This document shows, one piece after another, positions 47,087-59,800 of a DNA stretch of 64,000 nt; position 1 is the first letter of the stretch; the number at the start of each line of letters is the position of its first letter. A model generated the notes under the pieces. The model had not been told where the DNA came from and did no database searches. It saw only the letters and a list, made by a program, of their open reading frames with translations. The position numbers were made by a program, and so were the translations under genes. This DNA comes from Diospyros lotus (Eukaryota; Streptophyta; Magnoliopsida; Ericales; Ebenaceae), in assembly GCF_014633365.1 (NCBI RefSeq), contig NC_068349.1, positions 20,660,753 to 20,724,752 on the forward strand, given 5' to 3'.

Positions 47087-49624
47087 TTTCTTGATACTTG
47101 CTCGCTCAAGTAGAACCCCTTATCATACATCCTCAGCTCAGTCTTCAAAACAGCATCGAGAGAGACAAACTGTCCACTTACGTAATGCTGCTACCACTTC
47201 ACAATCAAAAGCATTTGAACTCATCTAATATGTATGTATATTTGCCCTCTGCTACGGTTAGGCCATGTTGGTCTCATATGTATTGTTAACCACTTTGGGT
47301 TTAGGCATTGTTAACTTCACTGAGCAGTTACTTCAGATTCCCATTGATGTACAAATGTCCAATTATATGTATGTGTGTGTTTTTCCTTTCCTTTTCCTGA
47401 TTTTTCAGATTTGAAATTTTGTAGGGGATTGTTGGAGAATTTTGAAGTAACGAAAGTTTCAAATTGCATTTTGTTAATGAACTTCTTATTGAGTGATTTA
47501 AGAATTTAAATTACTAGTCAGAACAAAAATTAAGTATTAACATGTGATGTTAATGTTATATGGTTTTCATAATTCAATTCACAAATCCATAGTCTTAGTC
47601 CATCGAATAAGAGTTCTTTTTTAACTTAGATTTTTGACTAGGGCCAAATGTGTCTTAGAGTGATATCAAAGCTAATTTAAAATTATTATTTAGTGGGTGT
47701 GGATCAAAAACAGTAAGGAAATTGACTTGATTCCATTGACATTTGGGATTTGGCCAAGAATCAGAACCCTTTCATTATCATATGAGAGCAAAAGCAATCT
47801 TTTTTTCTTCTTAATAATAATATGAAAGAAAAGCAAGGACTTGGAGTTTTTAAAAATAGAAAATACAAAATCAAATTATTATTATTATTAGTAGTAGTAG
47901 TAGTAGTAGGTTAAAAGAGAGTGATGTGAAACTTCATCTCCTTGAGAATATTCACCACAAGATCCTTACATTCATTAAAAAGTTATCTTCATATCAATTA
48001 ATATTATTATTACAATTTAGTCAGCAAGAACATTAATTTAACACCAAAAAAGCCTTGACTTGACGTATCAGTTGATGGACAGTGGTAGTTGAAGTTGTTG
48101 CATTTGCTTGGGCTTGCTATTTTTGGAAGTAAATAAAAAAAGAAAGAAAGAAAGAAAGAAGTGCTCTGGATGATTGGTTGGGAAGTAGTTTCTACTACTC
48201 TTCTTCCAGGCCAGGCCCTGCCCTACACTCATGGTCTTGATTCATCTTCTATGAGTAGTTGGCTGATTGCCTTTTCTCCACCTACCACCGTGACTTTTGG
48301 CTTATACTACCAATTATAGGAGTAGATGACTTACACATCTAAATGGATCTAATTAGGTAGAGATCCATCCATCCATCCATCCATCCACAAAGGTCAGTCT
48401 CAAATATTCTCTCTACTCAACAATATGATCACTAGTCCTAGTTTGGATTTAAAATCAGTATATCACTTACAATAATGTCATTCAAAAGTGGTTGTGTATA
48501 TTTTTAGAATAGTAATTATGAATTTTCATTGATAGTAAGACCATATTAATAGACTTATCATTTTGGGTGAAATTTTTGTTCTTATAGCATGTTGACAAAA
48601 TGATATTCATATAAATTTCTTACATAAAGTAATATCACTAAATAATGTCACATTACCACTCAAGATGGCTGAATCACCCATCCAACTGAGATTCAGAGGA
48701 GTCCTTAAATTTGGGTAACCTACGACCCTTCAATATATTACTTGAATGAATTTAAAAGAGAGTAAAAAATGGTTTGAATGAGCAGTGTTGACTTCTATAG
48801 AGTTAAAAGCCAATGTACAGTGTCTTTAATCAATTGAATGTTCATTTTTATTATAAAAAGAGATATTTTTTTACAACTGTGTATTTTGCATAATTATAAT
48901 TATTAAAAAGCTAGATGAATGTTTGATAGGTAGTTTAGGATCATCTGTTAGCATGGATTAGGACTTGGACTCCATTTTAAAAGCTATTTAACAATAATAT
49001 ATCCCTCTTTTTCTTTTTCTTTTTCTTTGTATAATACAACCTTTTTCAATAATAAGTACAATATGGGCCCTTCCACGGGGAGAAGTCAACTTCACAGCCT
49101 CTAATTTAAACGATAGTGAAATGAGATTTTGTGATGGGGTGGTACTATTTTAGGTAAATTGTATAATATTTATAGATATCTATATTAGGTATGATATAAA
49201 GAGTATGATATAATAATAAGAAAGTTGATTAGGATATCAACTTTGAATAACAACTATTATCGAGTACTGGTTCAAACCTTGTTGCGATTTCTGTGTCATT
49301 TGCAGTGTATTTTTTCTTTTCTTTTTTTTGTTTTTGTTTTTGTTTTAGATAACAACTTAATTTTGCATCAATAAGATGGGGCAAAATAAGGTCTCATTTT
49401 TGTTTTAAATTTAAAGTAGGGTAAATTGTGCTTAGACCTTTATGATTTGAGTCATTTTTGCTTAGTCTTTGTAATGTAAAATTAATTTTGGAAATGAACT
49501 CCATTACTTAGGTCAATATTAACATAAAATGAGTTAAATTACCTAAAATTTAATGATTAAAAAAAACAAAGGCAAGTCATGCTACATAACCGAATTGTTC
49601 TAGGTTAATAGAATCCATTGGTTG
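47087..49624. other. Intergenic region downstream of the plastid gene
   Basis: No gene seen. The first few hundred bases are the gene's 3' UTR. Simple repeats: (ATT/AGT)n at 47877-47909, (AAAG)n at 48140-48160, (CATC)n at 48367-48386, (AG)n at 49640-49660. The rest is AT-rich. Confidence 0.4.
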
Positions 49625-50108
49625 ACGGGTTCTCAATCAGAGAGAGAGAGAGAGAGAGAGGCTTTCTTTTTATAGAGGAGGAGGATGGTGACATGTGGAA
49701 CCCTACCCATGTTTCTGGACGGTAATCTTGAAGGCGCCATGGACTAATTCTCATAGGCCCCAGGAAGGGCCTTGGAGAAAGGCTCTTAGGCTTAGGTGGT
49801 TTGAAGAGGGTCTTATATGATCGAGTGGCCTAAAAGACGCCCTCAGAGGGTCTCTTAGTCATGAGAGAGGCTCCCCGGGGGTGGCGGATCACCTAGTAGG
49901 CCTTTGGGTCTCATGCACAAGGGTGTGTTAAGGCTTGGAAAAGTGAAAGGTAGCTAAGGACTCCATGACTTAGTAGGAGAGAGAGACCTCTTGGTCATGA
50001 TTGAGTGGCTTTACACTTACTCAATCATGACCGAGTTTGCTTGTCTTCTTGCTTCATTTTGCTTCTTTCGGCTTACGCGGCTCATTTGGCTGACTGTAAA
50101 GCATAACA
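49625..50108 (-). repeat. Truncated 3' LTR of the gag-only element
   Basis: Homologous to 60000-60535. The outer part of the LTR is missing on this side. Confidence 0.65.
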
Positions 50109-50222
50109 ATTGCTCCCCACTATTTCCTCTTAGTTTCTCAATGGGAAGAGTAGCTATCGCTTTGCCTTTTCTCTCGCCTCTTCTTACGTCATTTCCTTCT
50201 TAGATGGTACTTTGCTCCAAAT

Positions 50223-52513
50223 TGTAATACCCTATATTTTCATAAGGTTGTCACGTATTTTAAGTGAGTTTAAAATACAAAAAAAGTGGCTTGATAGTAA
50301 AGTAAATCGCTTAATCGATGGCAGGGAGAGCCCTAGAGCGTAAATACCTAAGGATAAGGGTATGGAATTGACGAGCGTCTCAAGACAGGATTTATGACAC
50401 CGAAAGAAATCAAATCTGAAACAGTTTTCAATATAGCTGTGATTTAGGCTAAAAACATAATGATGGTAAGGGACTTCCAGGAGGTCAACGAAACCATGAG
50501 GAGGCTTTAATTTTGTAATTAGAACAACCCTTAAGTGGTTTCGGGATGAAACAAAAGGGTTTACGATTGAAACATATATTTAGGGGCTAAGTGTAATTTT
50601 TAATTCTAGTTGAAAATAGGGTGAAATTTATATTTTTTCAATTTTTTTGGGCCAATTGAGAAGCATGGAACTTAGGGGTTCATGTGGTAAAATATCAAAG
50701 ATTAAGGACTTGAAATCAAGGCCAAAATGGCATTTAGAAGAAGTTTGGGGTATTTGCATAAATAAATTACTTTGGATTTCAAGATTTATTCCAATATAGT
50801 TTTGAATCACTTTGATTTTCAAAACTCAATCCAATATGGCTTTGGATTTCAAGCAACATTCAATTCTAGCTTTGGATCTCTTGGAGCCCATAGCTTATCT
50901 AGAGACATGTGACGACACGTGATTGGCTGAGAAAATCTATAAATAAGGCCCATGGGTTGTTCTCGAAATCATTCCAAGGGAGTTGAGGATTGAAGGATTC
51001 TAAAGTGAGGATCCTATTCTTGAGAGAGGGAAGGAAATTCTGTAGGAAGAAGGGAAGGAATTGGAGGAGAAATGGACGAGCCTCGTCGGAGTTTGTGCCA
51101 AATAGTCAAAAGAATGGCAAGGTAACTTTGATTTTTTTGTAATATTCCGTAGAGAGGGAAGAGAAGGACTCGTAGGTTCAAACAGCGGTCGAATCAAAGC
51201 TAAACCGAGGGAGTTATGGCCGAAATACGAACATTATGCGAAGCTATCACGGGTGTGTGAGATACACGTGTTGGGAAGTGGCTATGCATGAAGTTGCGTG
51301 GGCTAACTTCCCAGGGCCCGTGTAGGCCCTCTTGCCTTGAAATTTTCCAGCTTTACCCCCAATTTAATTCCCTTCAACCCTATGTAAAAATATTGGAGGT
51401 TAAGATTACCAAAACTCGTGTTTTCTACAGAAACCTAGGCCGTTTGCTATGAAACCGTAACTTTTAGGGGTAAACCTACAAGGTGAGACTCCTATACTCC
51501 AAATCCTATTTTTTGTTCTCTTATGTAAGACTCCTATTGTATGAAATGTGTTTTGTGAGACTCTTGTACGCAAACTCGTATTATTCTCTTGTACGAAATT
51601 ATGTTACATATTTGAAATGTATTTTCTTGAAAAAAATATGCTTTGGTTTTCAACTATTGCATTTATAAAATTTGTGTGGTCATACTGTTGTACCTATATG
51701 TTGTTTCCCGAAGACAAAAGTGTGGATATCCTCCGAGATGCGCTATGCGTGCGCAATTGAGAAAGCTCTCGTAGGGAAAATCGTGAGTCTAAGGGACAAC
51801 ATATGTGGTGTTTGTATGAGTTCTATGAGGCCGGGCCAAGGTGATATGGTTAGGGACCTCCTGAGAGAAGCTATGCATGTGCCATTGAGAAATCTCTCGT
51901 TGGAGGAGGTTGACATGTTTACGAGGCACTTCGAAGTAGTTCTCGTTGTTTTCTCATACGTTTTATATCAGTTCATGCATATGTATAAACTGTTTTGGAG
52001 TTCTCACTAGAAGATTCATCTTTTAATTAGATTGTATCCCTGGAATATTTAAACGTTTCAGGTTTAACAAACGATTCTAAGGGAAAAGAGATAGCTGAAG
52101 AATAAGCTCGTTTTGTTGTTTGTAGCATGTTTTTGCATATCTTTAAGTATGTATGAGAAATTCAATTGATGCGAACCTAAGTATGTTTTGGTTATGTTTG
52201 AGGCGTTCGGTTATCGCTTCCAGGAGATGATATCCATGTAATACGTTTGTAAATGTCTTGAACGGTTTCTTATATATATGATAAATAAAGCGTTATGGTT
52301 ATGTACCATATCAGGTTCGATCTAGTTTCTGTATTTGTAATTGTATCACTTGTCTTAGCTATTTGTTTATTGGGCTTGTTAGGCTGAGAAGGTGAGATCG
52401 GGATTTTTAGGAATTGTATGTTGTGCATCAGTGGATGTGTTGTGAAAAAAAAAAAAAGAGAATTCCTGAAATCCTAAGTTATATAACACGCTCAAAAAAT
52501 TTGGGGTGTTACA
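50223..52513. repeat. Solo LTR (2.29 kb), Tekay-like
   Basis: Starts TGTAATACCCTAT and ends TTGGGGTGTTACA. Flanks CAAAT and CCAAT form a 5-bp TSD with one mismatch. No internal element or primer site follows. The open frames at 51483-52010 have no domain. Terminal sequences suggest the opposite orientation to the solo LTR at 57202. Confidence 0.75.
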
Positions 52514-52518
52514 CCAAT

Positions 52519-52775
52519 TATTTGAGATGGCGTCCTTAAATTTTGTATCTTCGGGGGGTCTTCATTTTCTGTAACCCATCGGTCATTCTGACTTCCCTTC
52601 ATTTTAGATAATGGTCCCCGTATCATGTTTATGCGTTTTCTTACTTCAAATGCCAGGTTTTCCTTAGGTCATTCTTGTGTTTTGGCGTTTCAACCTTCTA
52701 TGTCATTCTCACACCTCATGTGCTTCTAGTTCTAGGCTTGTGTTTATTTCCCTATGTAACATGTTAGCATCTCAC
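52519..52775. other. Gag-only element body between solo LTR and LINE
   Basis: AT/GT-rich non-coding sequence similar in style to 54240-54900 (phrases such as ATTCTTGTGTTTTGG). No gene. Confidence 0.4.
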
Positions 52776-54226
52776 CTTTAGCCCTTTGGAACCAAGCCCT
52801 GGTGGCAAAGCTGATCAGGCATTTGCTTTCGGGTGATGGGGAATCTCTTTGGGTTAAGTGGGTTCGCACCTACCGTATTAAGGACTCGTGTTTCTGGTTG
52901 CTCACAGTACCTTATGCATGCCTTTGGTACTGGAAGAATTTGCTTTCTCTTAGGGGAGTTTTGAGGTCTCAGTTTGGGTGAAGCATTGGGGATGGTCGTA
53001 GTATTTTTTCTCTAGCATGATCAGTGACATCTTATGGGGGTGCTTATTGATTGTTTTTCTCGTTAACTGCCAAGGCAATTAGGCATTTCAACTTTGGCTA
53101 GAGTCTCGGACATCATCAGTGATGGTGCTTGGAATTGGCCTGAGTTCCCTTTATCCCCAGCTTCAGATCTCATTCGTCCCTAGTTTCTGAGTATTCCTCG
53201 GCTAAGGCAATGTGATGAGTTACGATGGCTTCCTGTATCCGATGAGGTATTTTCTATTCAGGTTGTGTTGAAAAAGCTCCTAGTTTGGCATCATTGTGTT
53301 CCCTAGCACCAGTTAGTTTGGTCTTCTTCTGGCATTCCCGCTCATTTATTTATTTTATGGCTTTCCATTCGTGAGCATTTATCTACTCTTGATCGGATTA
53401 ACTTGTATTTGTCTTTCCCAAATAGATGTTTCTTATGCTGGGTGACAGCAAAGAGTCACAATGACCTATTTTTCTAGTGTACCTATTCCCATCAGGTGGT
53501 GAATTGTTTCTGAAGATCGCAGAAGTTTGCTTGGCTGTGGCATCAATGGGAGATTGGGGTGCTTGGGGCTGTGACTAAGTGGAGTGGAAAAAGTCCTTGG
53601 CAGATTGAGAATATGATGGTTCTTCAGGCGATAGTCTACTTTATTTAGAAGGAGCACAATATCATAGATGCTTTCGGGACCAAGAGAGATCAGTTTCTCA
53701 GCTGGCACATAAGATTCATTGTGCTATGTGAGCCTATCTTGTGACTGTTTGGTTCCAGCCTTCTCTCCAGAGTAGTGCTCTGTGTCATATTTGGAGGCTA
53801 TCGCTTGATCAATCATCTATCCTTCATTCAGATGCTATGCCCCGTCTTGAGGATTATGTTTGATGTCTTATTTTCAGAGTGTTATGTTATTATCTTCAGT
53901 GATTTCTGGTTCATCTGACGTGTTGTCAGATTGTTGAGTCGTGGAGTCCCCTTCTCTCTTTCTAGGAGGGGTGAGTATTGTGCTGATAATGTTCATTGCC
54001 TTGGTTTAGGTGGCCCTGTTTTGGTCATTTTTTGTGTTTTCCCTCTTTCCATTGTTTTTATCTTGTATATATTTTCTTCTTTTTGTTTTTTGGCCCAGAG
54101 GGTGTTTGTGGTTGTTTATTCGCCCTTAGTTTTTTGTTGGTCCAGTGTTTATCTTAGCCTTTGTTTGTTGCTGATTCAAAGTATTTTTTATTCTATAAAA
54201 TTCTTATTTACAAAAAAAAAAAAAAA
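52776..54226 (+). mobile_element. 5'-truncated L1-type LINE
   Basis: The plus strand reads PLALWNQALVAKLIRHLLSG and GESLWVKWVRTYRIKDSCFW, then a zf-RVT-like domain in broken frames (SLTAKAIRHFNF, LCWVTAKSHNDL-like), a TTTTTGTTTT-rich 3' UTR and a 15-base poly(A) at 54212-54226. Target duplication CATGTTAGCATCT (52760-52772) compares with CATGTTGGCACCT (54228-54240). Many stops. Only the 3' third of ORF2 is present. Confidence 0.8.
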
Positions 54227-54639
54227 CCATGTTGGCACCTAAAATCATGTTAGCATCTCACATAATATATAAAATTTTACAATAAATTATTCAAAACTCT
54301 TATTGCTTACACTTCACTTTTCCTTAGAAGATGGGGGACATGCTCCCTCCCCAGTCCTTAGTGGATGATGGACGGGCATAATGCCCACTCCCTAATGTGC
54401 TTGGGTTTTTTGCATTTTCAGTTTTAATCTGGTCTTGTTCATTTTGCACTTTTCAACTTTAGGTTGTGGTTGATTATTATTGCGCATCTATTGCTTTTGG
54501 TTTTGGGTTATCTTAGATCATTTTTGTGCTTTAAATTTTTCGGCTCGTAATCCTATCTCAAGTGTTTTACACCCTTGATGTTGGGTTTTCCCTTTATCAT
54601 TCTATCGATTCTTGCATTTTTTGATTTCTTGATTCATTC

Positions 54640-54890
54640 TCACTCTTGAACTTCAATTTTTGGACCGTTCTCGTGCTCTTGCATTTTAGTTTTTGGACTG
54701 TTCCTGTGCTCTTACGCTTTAGTTTTTGGACCCTTCGTGTGCTCTTGTGCTTTAGTTTTTTTTTTTCGTTCTCGCACTCTTACGCTTTAGTTTCTGGACC
54801 TTTCTCGTCCTCTTGCACTTCGATTTTCGGACTATTATTGTACTTTGATTTTTGGACCATTCTCGCCTTCTTACACTTTAATTTTTTTAT
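54640..54890. repeat. About 30-bp degenerate tandem repeat
   Basis: Repeats of TTTAGTTTTTGGACC followed by TTCTCGTGCTCTTGC-like sequence, about eight units with indels. Part of the gag-only element's tail. Confidence 0.6.
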
Positions 54891-55219
54891 AATGAGCCCT
54901 AGATCATTCTCATGCATTCCATGCTTCGATGCTAGGTGTTGAATACTGAGCTCTAGATCATTCTGGTGTAGTCCAGATTTCAATACTAGGCTTTGAGTGT
55001 TTATTGGAGTTTTGATCCTTTTTAGTGCATTCATTGTCCTAAAAAAAAAAACACAAGGAGGGAATTGTATTAAGACAAGTGTCAGTTTATTCATGTATCA
55101 CTAAATGACATGCATAAACTTTTAAGAATTATAACTTTGCCCACGATACTTTCTTGAAGGGTTCATACGCATTCTGAATTCTTTTAGGGGATTTTGGTTT
55201 TCGAGCAATGTTACATGTT

Positions 55220-56876
55220 TCTTGGGAAAGCTTCTTCTCTTTTATTGCTATTCCCACCTTGAATTATGCCTTTAGCCTCCATGGTAGTCAGTAGATTCTT
55301 CTGCTCGAGCTTTTACATCCACAAATTCTACTAGTTCCCCGTCCTTGATCAATGCCTTTATTCGATTCTTGGAATCTTGGCATTTCTCGGTGGAATGGCC
55401 ATGGGTACTATGGAATTGGCAGAAAACATCCATTTTCCTTCCCATAGGTTTGTCAGTCTTATTGGGAAAATTAATAAGGCTTGTTCCTTAGATGACTACC
55501 AGGATATTAGAGCGTGATTGTGTGAGCGAAGTACAATCTGTACATTGGAGTTGAAAAGTATCACTATGCCTTTTGGCCTTCTTTTCCCTCTGGCTTATCT
55601 CTCCATTAAAGTATTTTTCTTTTCTTTTTCGGTCTCTCTCTTCGTTCACTCCAACCATTTTCATCAACTCGGCTTGGAGTATGTATTTATTTTCCTTTAC
55701 AAATAGATCAGCCAGGTGGTTGGTTGATCAAGGTCTAAGGATTATTATAGTAGTACTGATGTCGTCCCTTGGAGCATTGCAGTGGTTGCACACTATTTTA
55801 TAGATCATGTACCTCCAATGTCGCGTTTCTAAAATGATCAACATATTGTTCGAGGGTTTCTTTGTTGCTTTATCAAATACTGAGCATATATGTGTAGTCA
55901 TTTTTGTGGCTATTAACAATAAAAGCCTTCATGAATTATACCCTCAATTGGTTGAATAAGGAGATGGATCCTTCAGCAAGACCATTGTACCAAGCGTAAG
56001 CATGATTTGTTAAGGTCATAGGAAAAGATTGACACATGATTGCATCCTCCCATCCATGAAGTAGCATTAAGGACTCGTAGCTCTTAATGTGATCATGTGG
56101 GTCGTCCTTGCCTGATTACGGAGATAGCTTCGATTTTTTAAATCTCCTTGGCAACGATTTATCCATTATAGTTTAGGGAAATGGGATTCTTCTTCGGATT
56201 TAATCTTCTGAGATTGGCAACAGTCTTCTCTATTCTAGCACCTCTTTGATAATTCTCCTTATGTTAGTCGTATCTTAGGCCCTAAACTTTGAGGGATTCT
56301 CATCTTTTTCATTCTTCCTCGATCTTAATGAGGTTTAGTCTTTATCTGTGGATGCACTTGCCACGGTTTCAAGATAATTTTCTCTCCCGAGGGTTTGTCT
56401 GTCATCTCTTAGACTTTTCTAGTCCTTCTCTCTTTGTTGGTTTTGAGCTTGGTGATGAGGAGAATCTTGAGAACATGTCTTTTGTGGGGAACACCCCAAA
56501 CCAGTCCCCAAGGTAGCTTCCCTGTAAGGACTATCCCTTGGCTCCTCCTATTGGGTCTCATACAATGAAGCCATTTTTGGTACAAATTTCCTCAATGTGG
56601 ATGGCATCGCGTCGCGAGGAACCGAATTTTGCAACATTCTGACCATTTCTTGAAGTGCTTGCATCCCTTCGAGGTGTTATTGTCGTAGGGCCTCATATTC
56701 CGCCCAAGAGACCATAAGCAGAACTTGTTCAGATGTGCTAGGTTGATCGGTAGGGTGAACCTTTGATTGGTGCTAAGAGTCCGATGGAGGTGGGTGAGTT
56801 TGCTAGGAGTCTAGCAGAGGTAGACGAGTTTCCACGCCTTGAGAAAGAGTCTGTTGGTTGCTTGTAGTGTTAGCCA
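55220..56876 (-). pseudogene. Gag of the gag-only retrotransposon, broken
   Basis: Minus strand starts MANTTSNQQTLSQGVETRLP at 56876. In the middle it reads YESLMLLHGWEDAIMCQSFP, LTNHAYAWYNGLAEGSISLF and NQL (Retrotrans_gag core: DP-H, A-WY, SI). It ends with MDVFCQFHSTHGHSTEKCQD and IKALIKDGELVEFVD near 55420-55300, the zinc-knuckle tail of gypsy gag. Numerous stops and frameshifts. No pol follows. Confidence 0.75.
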
Positions 56877-57049
56877 TCAAGAATGATCTTTGCTTAGCTT
56901 TTTGTTCAATTTCCCACAAATGGTACCAATTATTATTGCTTTAATACAACAATAAATTTATAATGTGGGAAAGTGAGGGGCATGAGTCTTAGGGTGTCTA
57001 AAGAATTCTAAGTGTCTGTGAGGCCTCCAAGTGATCAGGAGGGTTCCTA

Positions 57050-59800
57050 ATGATCCTATGAGTTCTTGGCAATCCTGAAAGTTCAAAATGATCTCAAGGG
57101 TTCCAAATGATCTTGAGAGTTCCAAGTCTAGGCGTAAAGAATCCTAAGACCTTCGAGTTTGGATGCAAATGATCTTGAGACGTCCAAGTCTGGGTGTAAG
57201 TTGTAACACCCCACCTTACACGGGCGCGTCACTATAAGGAAATTCTTAGGAATCCTTTTTTTTCTTTAAAAAAAAAAAGTCTGTCACATGCGGTGCCATG
57301 GGAACAATCTTCACATGCAGATGAAAAATCCCGAGAATTCCAGTCTTACTCGTTTAACTAACAAGATCAAAGGACTTAAACTAAACGAGATATGAAACAA
57401 TACAGCGGAATAAATACATCAAAATGTCGTGGTCTACCACGATTTTCATACCAGTCAATCCTACTTCGAAATACATGTTACAATATTACAAAATGATAAC
57501 AACAGTATCATATAACTGTTCATACATATACCAAAATAACTTCTGACATCTTCAAAATGGTACAACGACTATCAACTAAACACCGTCGGCCCCATTGGCC
57601 ATTTCTTCGACCTCGCAGCAATCCCTGGCTGGAACGTTGAATGTTTCAGGGGCATAACCTAGGTTAGATGATAAAACATCTAAGTGATGGCATGAAACAA
57701 TTTATACAATGCATGAACAACATATGAGCATGGCATATACAAACAAATGACGACTTACAACGTGTTTAACTTCAGAAATCTCCCTGACATACTCAACCTC
57801 TCGTGGAAAAACCATTCCACACACCGTTGGGGTTGACCTTGCCGCGACATACTTGATCGCTCGAGTGCCCTACCGTGTCACTCGTTCACCAGGATTAACC
57901 TTGTCCCATCCTCAAGAAGATCCCATCCCGTCCCATACGGACCCAACAACGATACCAAATATCAACACCTCGATGATATGAAAATACACGCCATGCACCG
58001 ACTCGTTTTAAAAGTGAAAACAGTTGAAGCAATATATCACATGTTCAATATGCAAATGATGCCACAATGTATATAAGTGAAACGCCTTTGTAAACAACCC
58101 ACGTTTAGGAGGGTATAACCGCTCACTAGAACCCACTACACACACTCCAAAACACGTTCAAGACAAGGTAAAACTAGAATCAAACCACTCACCTCAATTC
58201 GAAAAAATTTGATTTTTGCCTAAAAAAATGTGCCACACCTCAAAATTCATGCAATCCTTCTTTTCAATACACCAATCATCTCCTATTTACCATTAGGACC
58301 TTAGAAATCAATATTTCTATTTTTCCTCAATTTTCTCTATTTTTCTTCATTTTTAAACCTTTCCTACCTTCGAAAATTCATAAAAAATATCTAACATCAA
58401 GTTTCACAAAATATTTTTTTATGATAATTCCTAAAATAATTTTACCAAAATTCTAAAATTAAAATCAATGCAAAAATCATACCTCACGCGTCACCTAGAG
58501 GTTCGGCGAGTGAAGCCCACGCGCGGCCGGCCTGGTCGTCTTCTTCGGCCTTCTTCTCCGACTCCGACGACCTCCAATGCTCCAAATTCTTACAGGGGCT
58601 TGTAGAGCTTGATGAGGCGATCTCAATGGTGTCTTTAAACGTTGGAAAAAGTGGCCGAAAAAGGCTTTAAAAGCTAGTTGCAGGTCGCGGTCCGATCGAG
58701 CCTGATTTTCCGACGAGCTTCGTAAAATACCTCCAAACCTATACCAAACGACCCCAAATGCTCTAGAAACAATCCTCAACACCCAGGGAACAAAAGCCTC
58801 TTATCCCAGAAGCTCGATTCAGCCTAAAATGAGAGAAATTTCGATTGATTTGGGCTTCAAACCTCTCGGCCGAGAACCCCTTTTATACTTGTTTTTAACC
58901 TGATTCCCCAACATATCTTGCTCGTTCTTATCCCCTAAACCCAAATCCATCCTCCAAACCAATCAAAAAGCCCCAAATCACGAGCCTATGCCCTCAAAAG
59001 ATTCATTCAAATTGAAAATTTCTTCCGCCATTAAAACCGATCATGTTACTGCCGTGCTCGGCCAATGGCCACCCCCAGAAGCTTCATCATCACCTGAAGA
59101 CTGTCCTAGCACCTCTAGGCGAGCTTCTCGATGTCCATAGGAGGCTGCTGGCGGCCATGTGTGGCGATCGCGTTCACACCATGGTATTTTCAAAAATTTA
59201 CATTTTAGCCCCTAGTCAACTTTTAATTGCATTTTCTCCCAATCCTAGATACCCCTAGACTATCTAACACTTTCACTACTGCCCATAAGTTCCATATTTT
59301 TCATTTTCCTCAAAAACTTCTGAAGAACTTACCATTTCGACCTCCCTCGGGTAATTTACAAAATCTACACTTTTGCCCGAATGCCCCTAATTGCGTGTTT
59401 TTGACTTCAAACCTTCGAAAATCTCTTGATTTTGTCGAATATCGCTTATTTGGACAGTTTTACCTTTATGGGATTGCTTGACATAGTCCCTCATCCTTTG
59501 GTTGTGTTTTGAATATTACACAAAAGCCCGGAACTATAATTAAATACCAAATTTGACCCTGTAATTTCTAAAAATACTTTAATATTAAACATTGGGTATT
59601 ACATAAGTGATCTTCAGACCTCCAGGTTTAGGTGTGTTTGGGTGCAAGTGATCCTGAGACTTTCAAATCTGGGTGTAAGTGATCCCGAGACCTTTAAGTC
59701 TGGGTGTAAGTGATCTTGAGACCTCCAAGTTTGGGTGCCAGTGATCCTAAGACCTCCAAGTTTGGGTGTAAGTAATCCTAAGACCTTAAGATGACTGAGT
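57050..59800. repeat. 31-bp minisatellite in the LTR, split by the solo LTR
   Basis: Units of GATCCTGAGACCTCCAAGT plus TTGGGTGTAAGT, about ten degenerate copies, in 57050-57201 and 59604-59790, on both sides of the solo LTR. Confidence 0.7.
57202..59603. repeat. Solo LTR (2.40 kb), Tekay-like, inside the other LTR
   Basis: Starts TGTAACACCCCACC and ends GGGTATTACA, with a perfect 5-bp TSD TAAGT (57197-57201 and 59604-59608). The body includes ACGGGCGCGTCACTATAAGG near the start and a polyproline/arginine chance frame at 58495-58782. No coding. Confidence 0.85.

Noticed and set aside
51483..52010. Open frames in the 50223-52513 region
   Set aside because: They lie within a solo LTR and show no domain.
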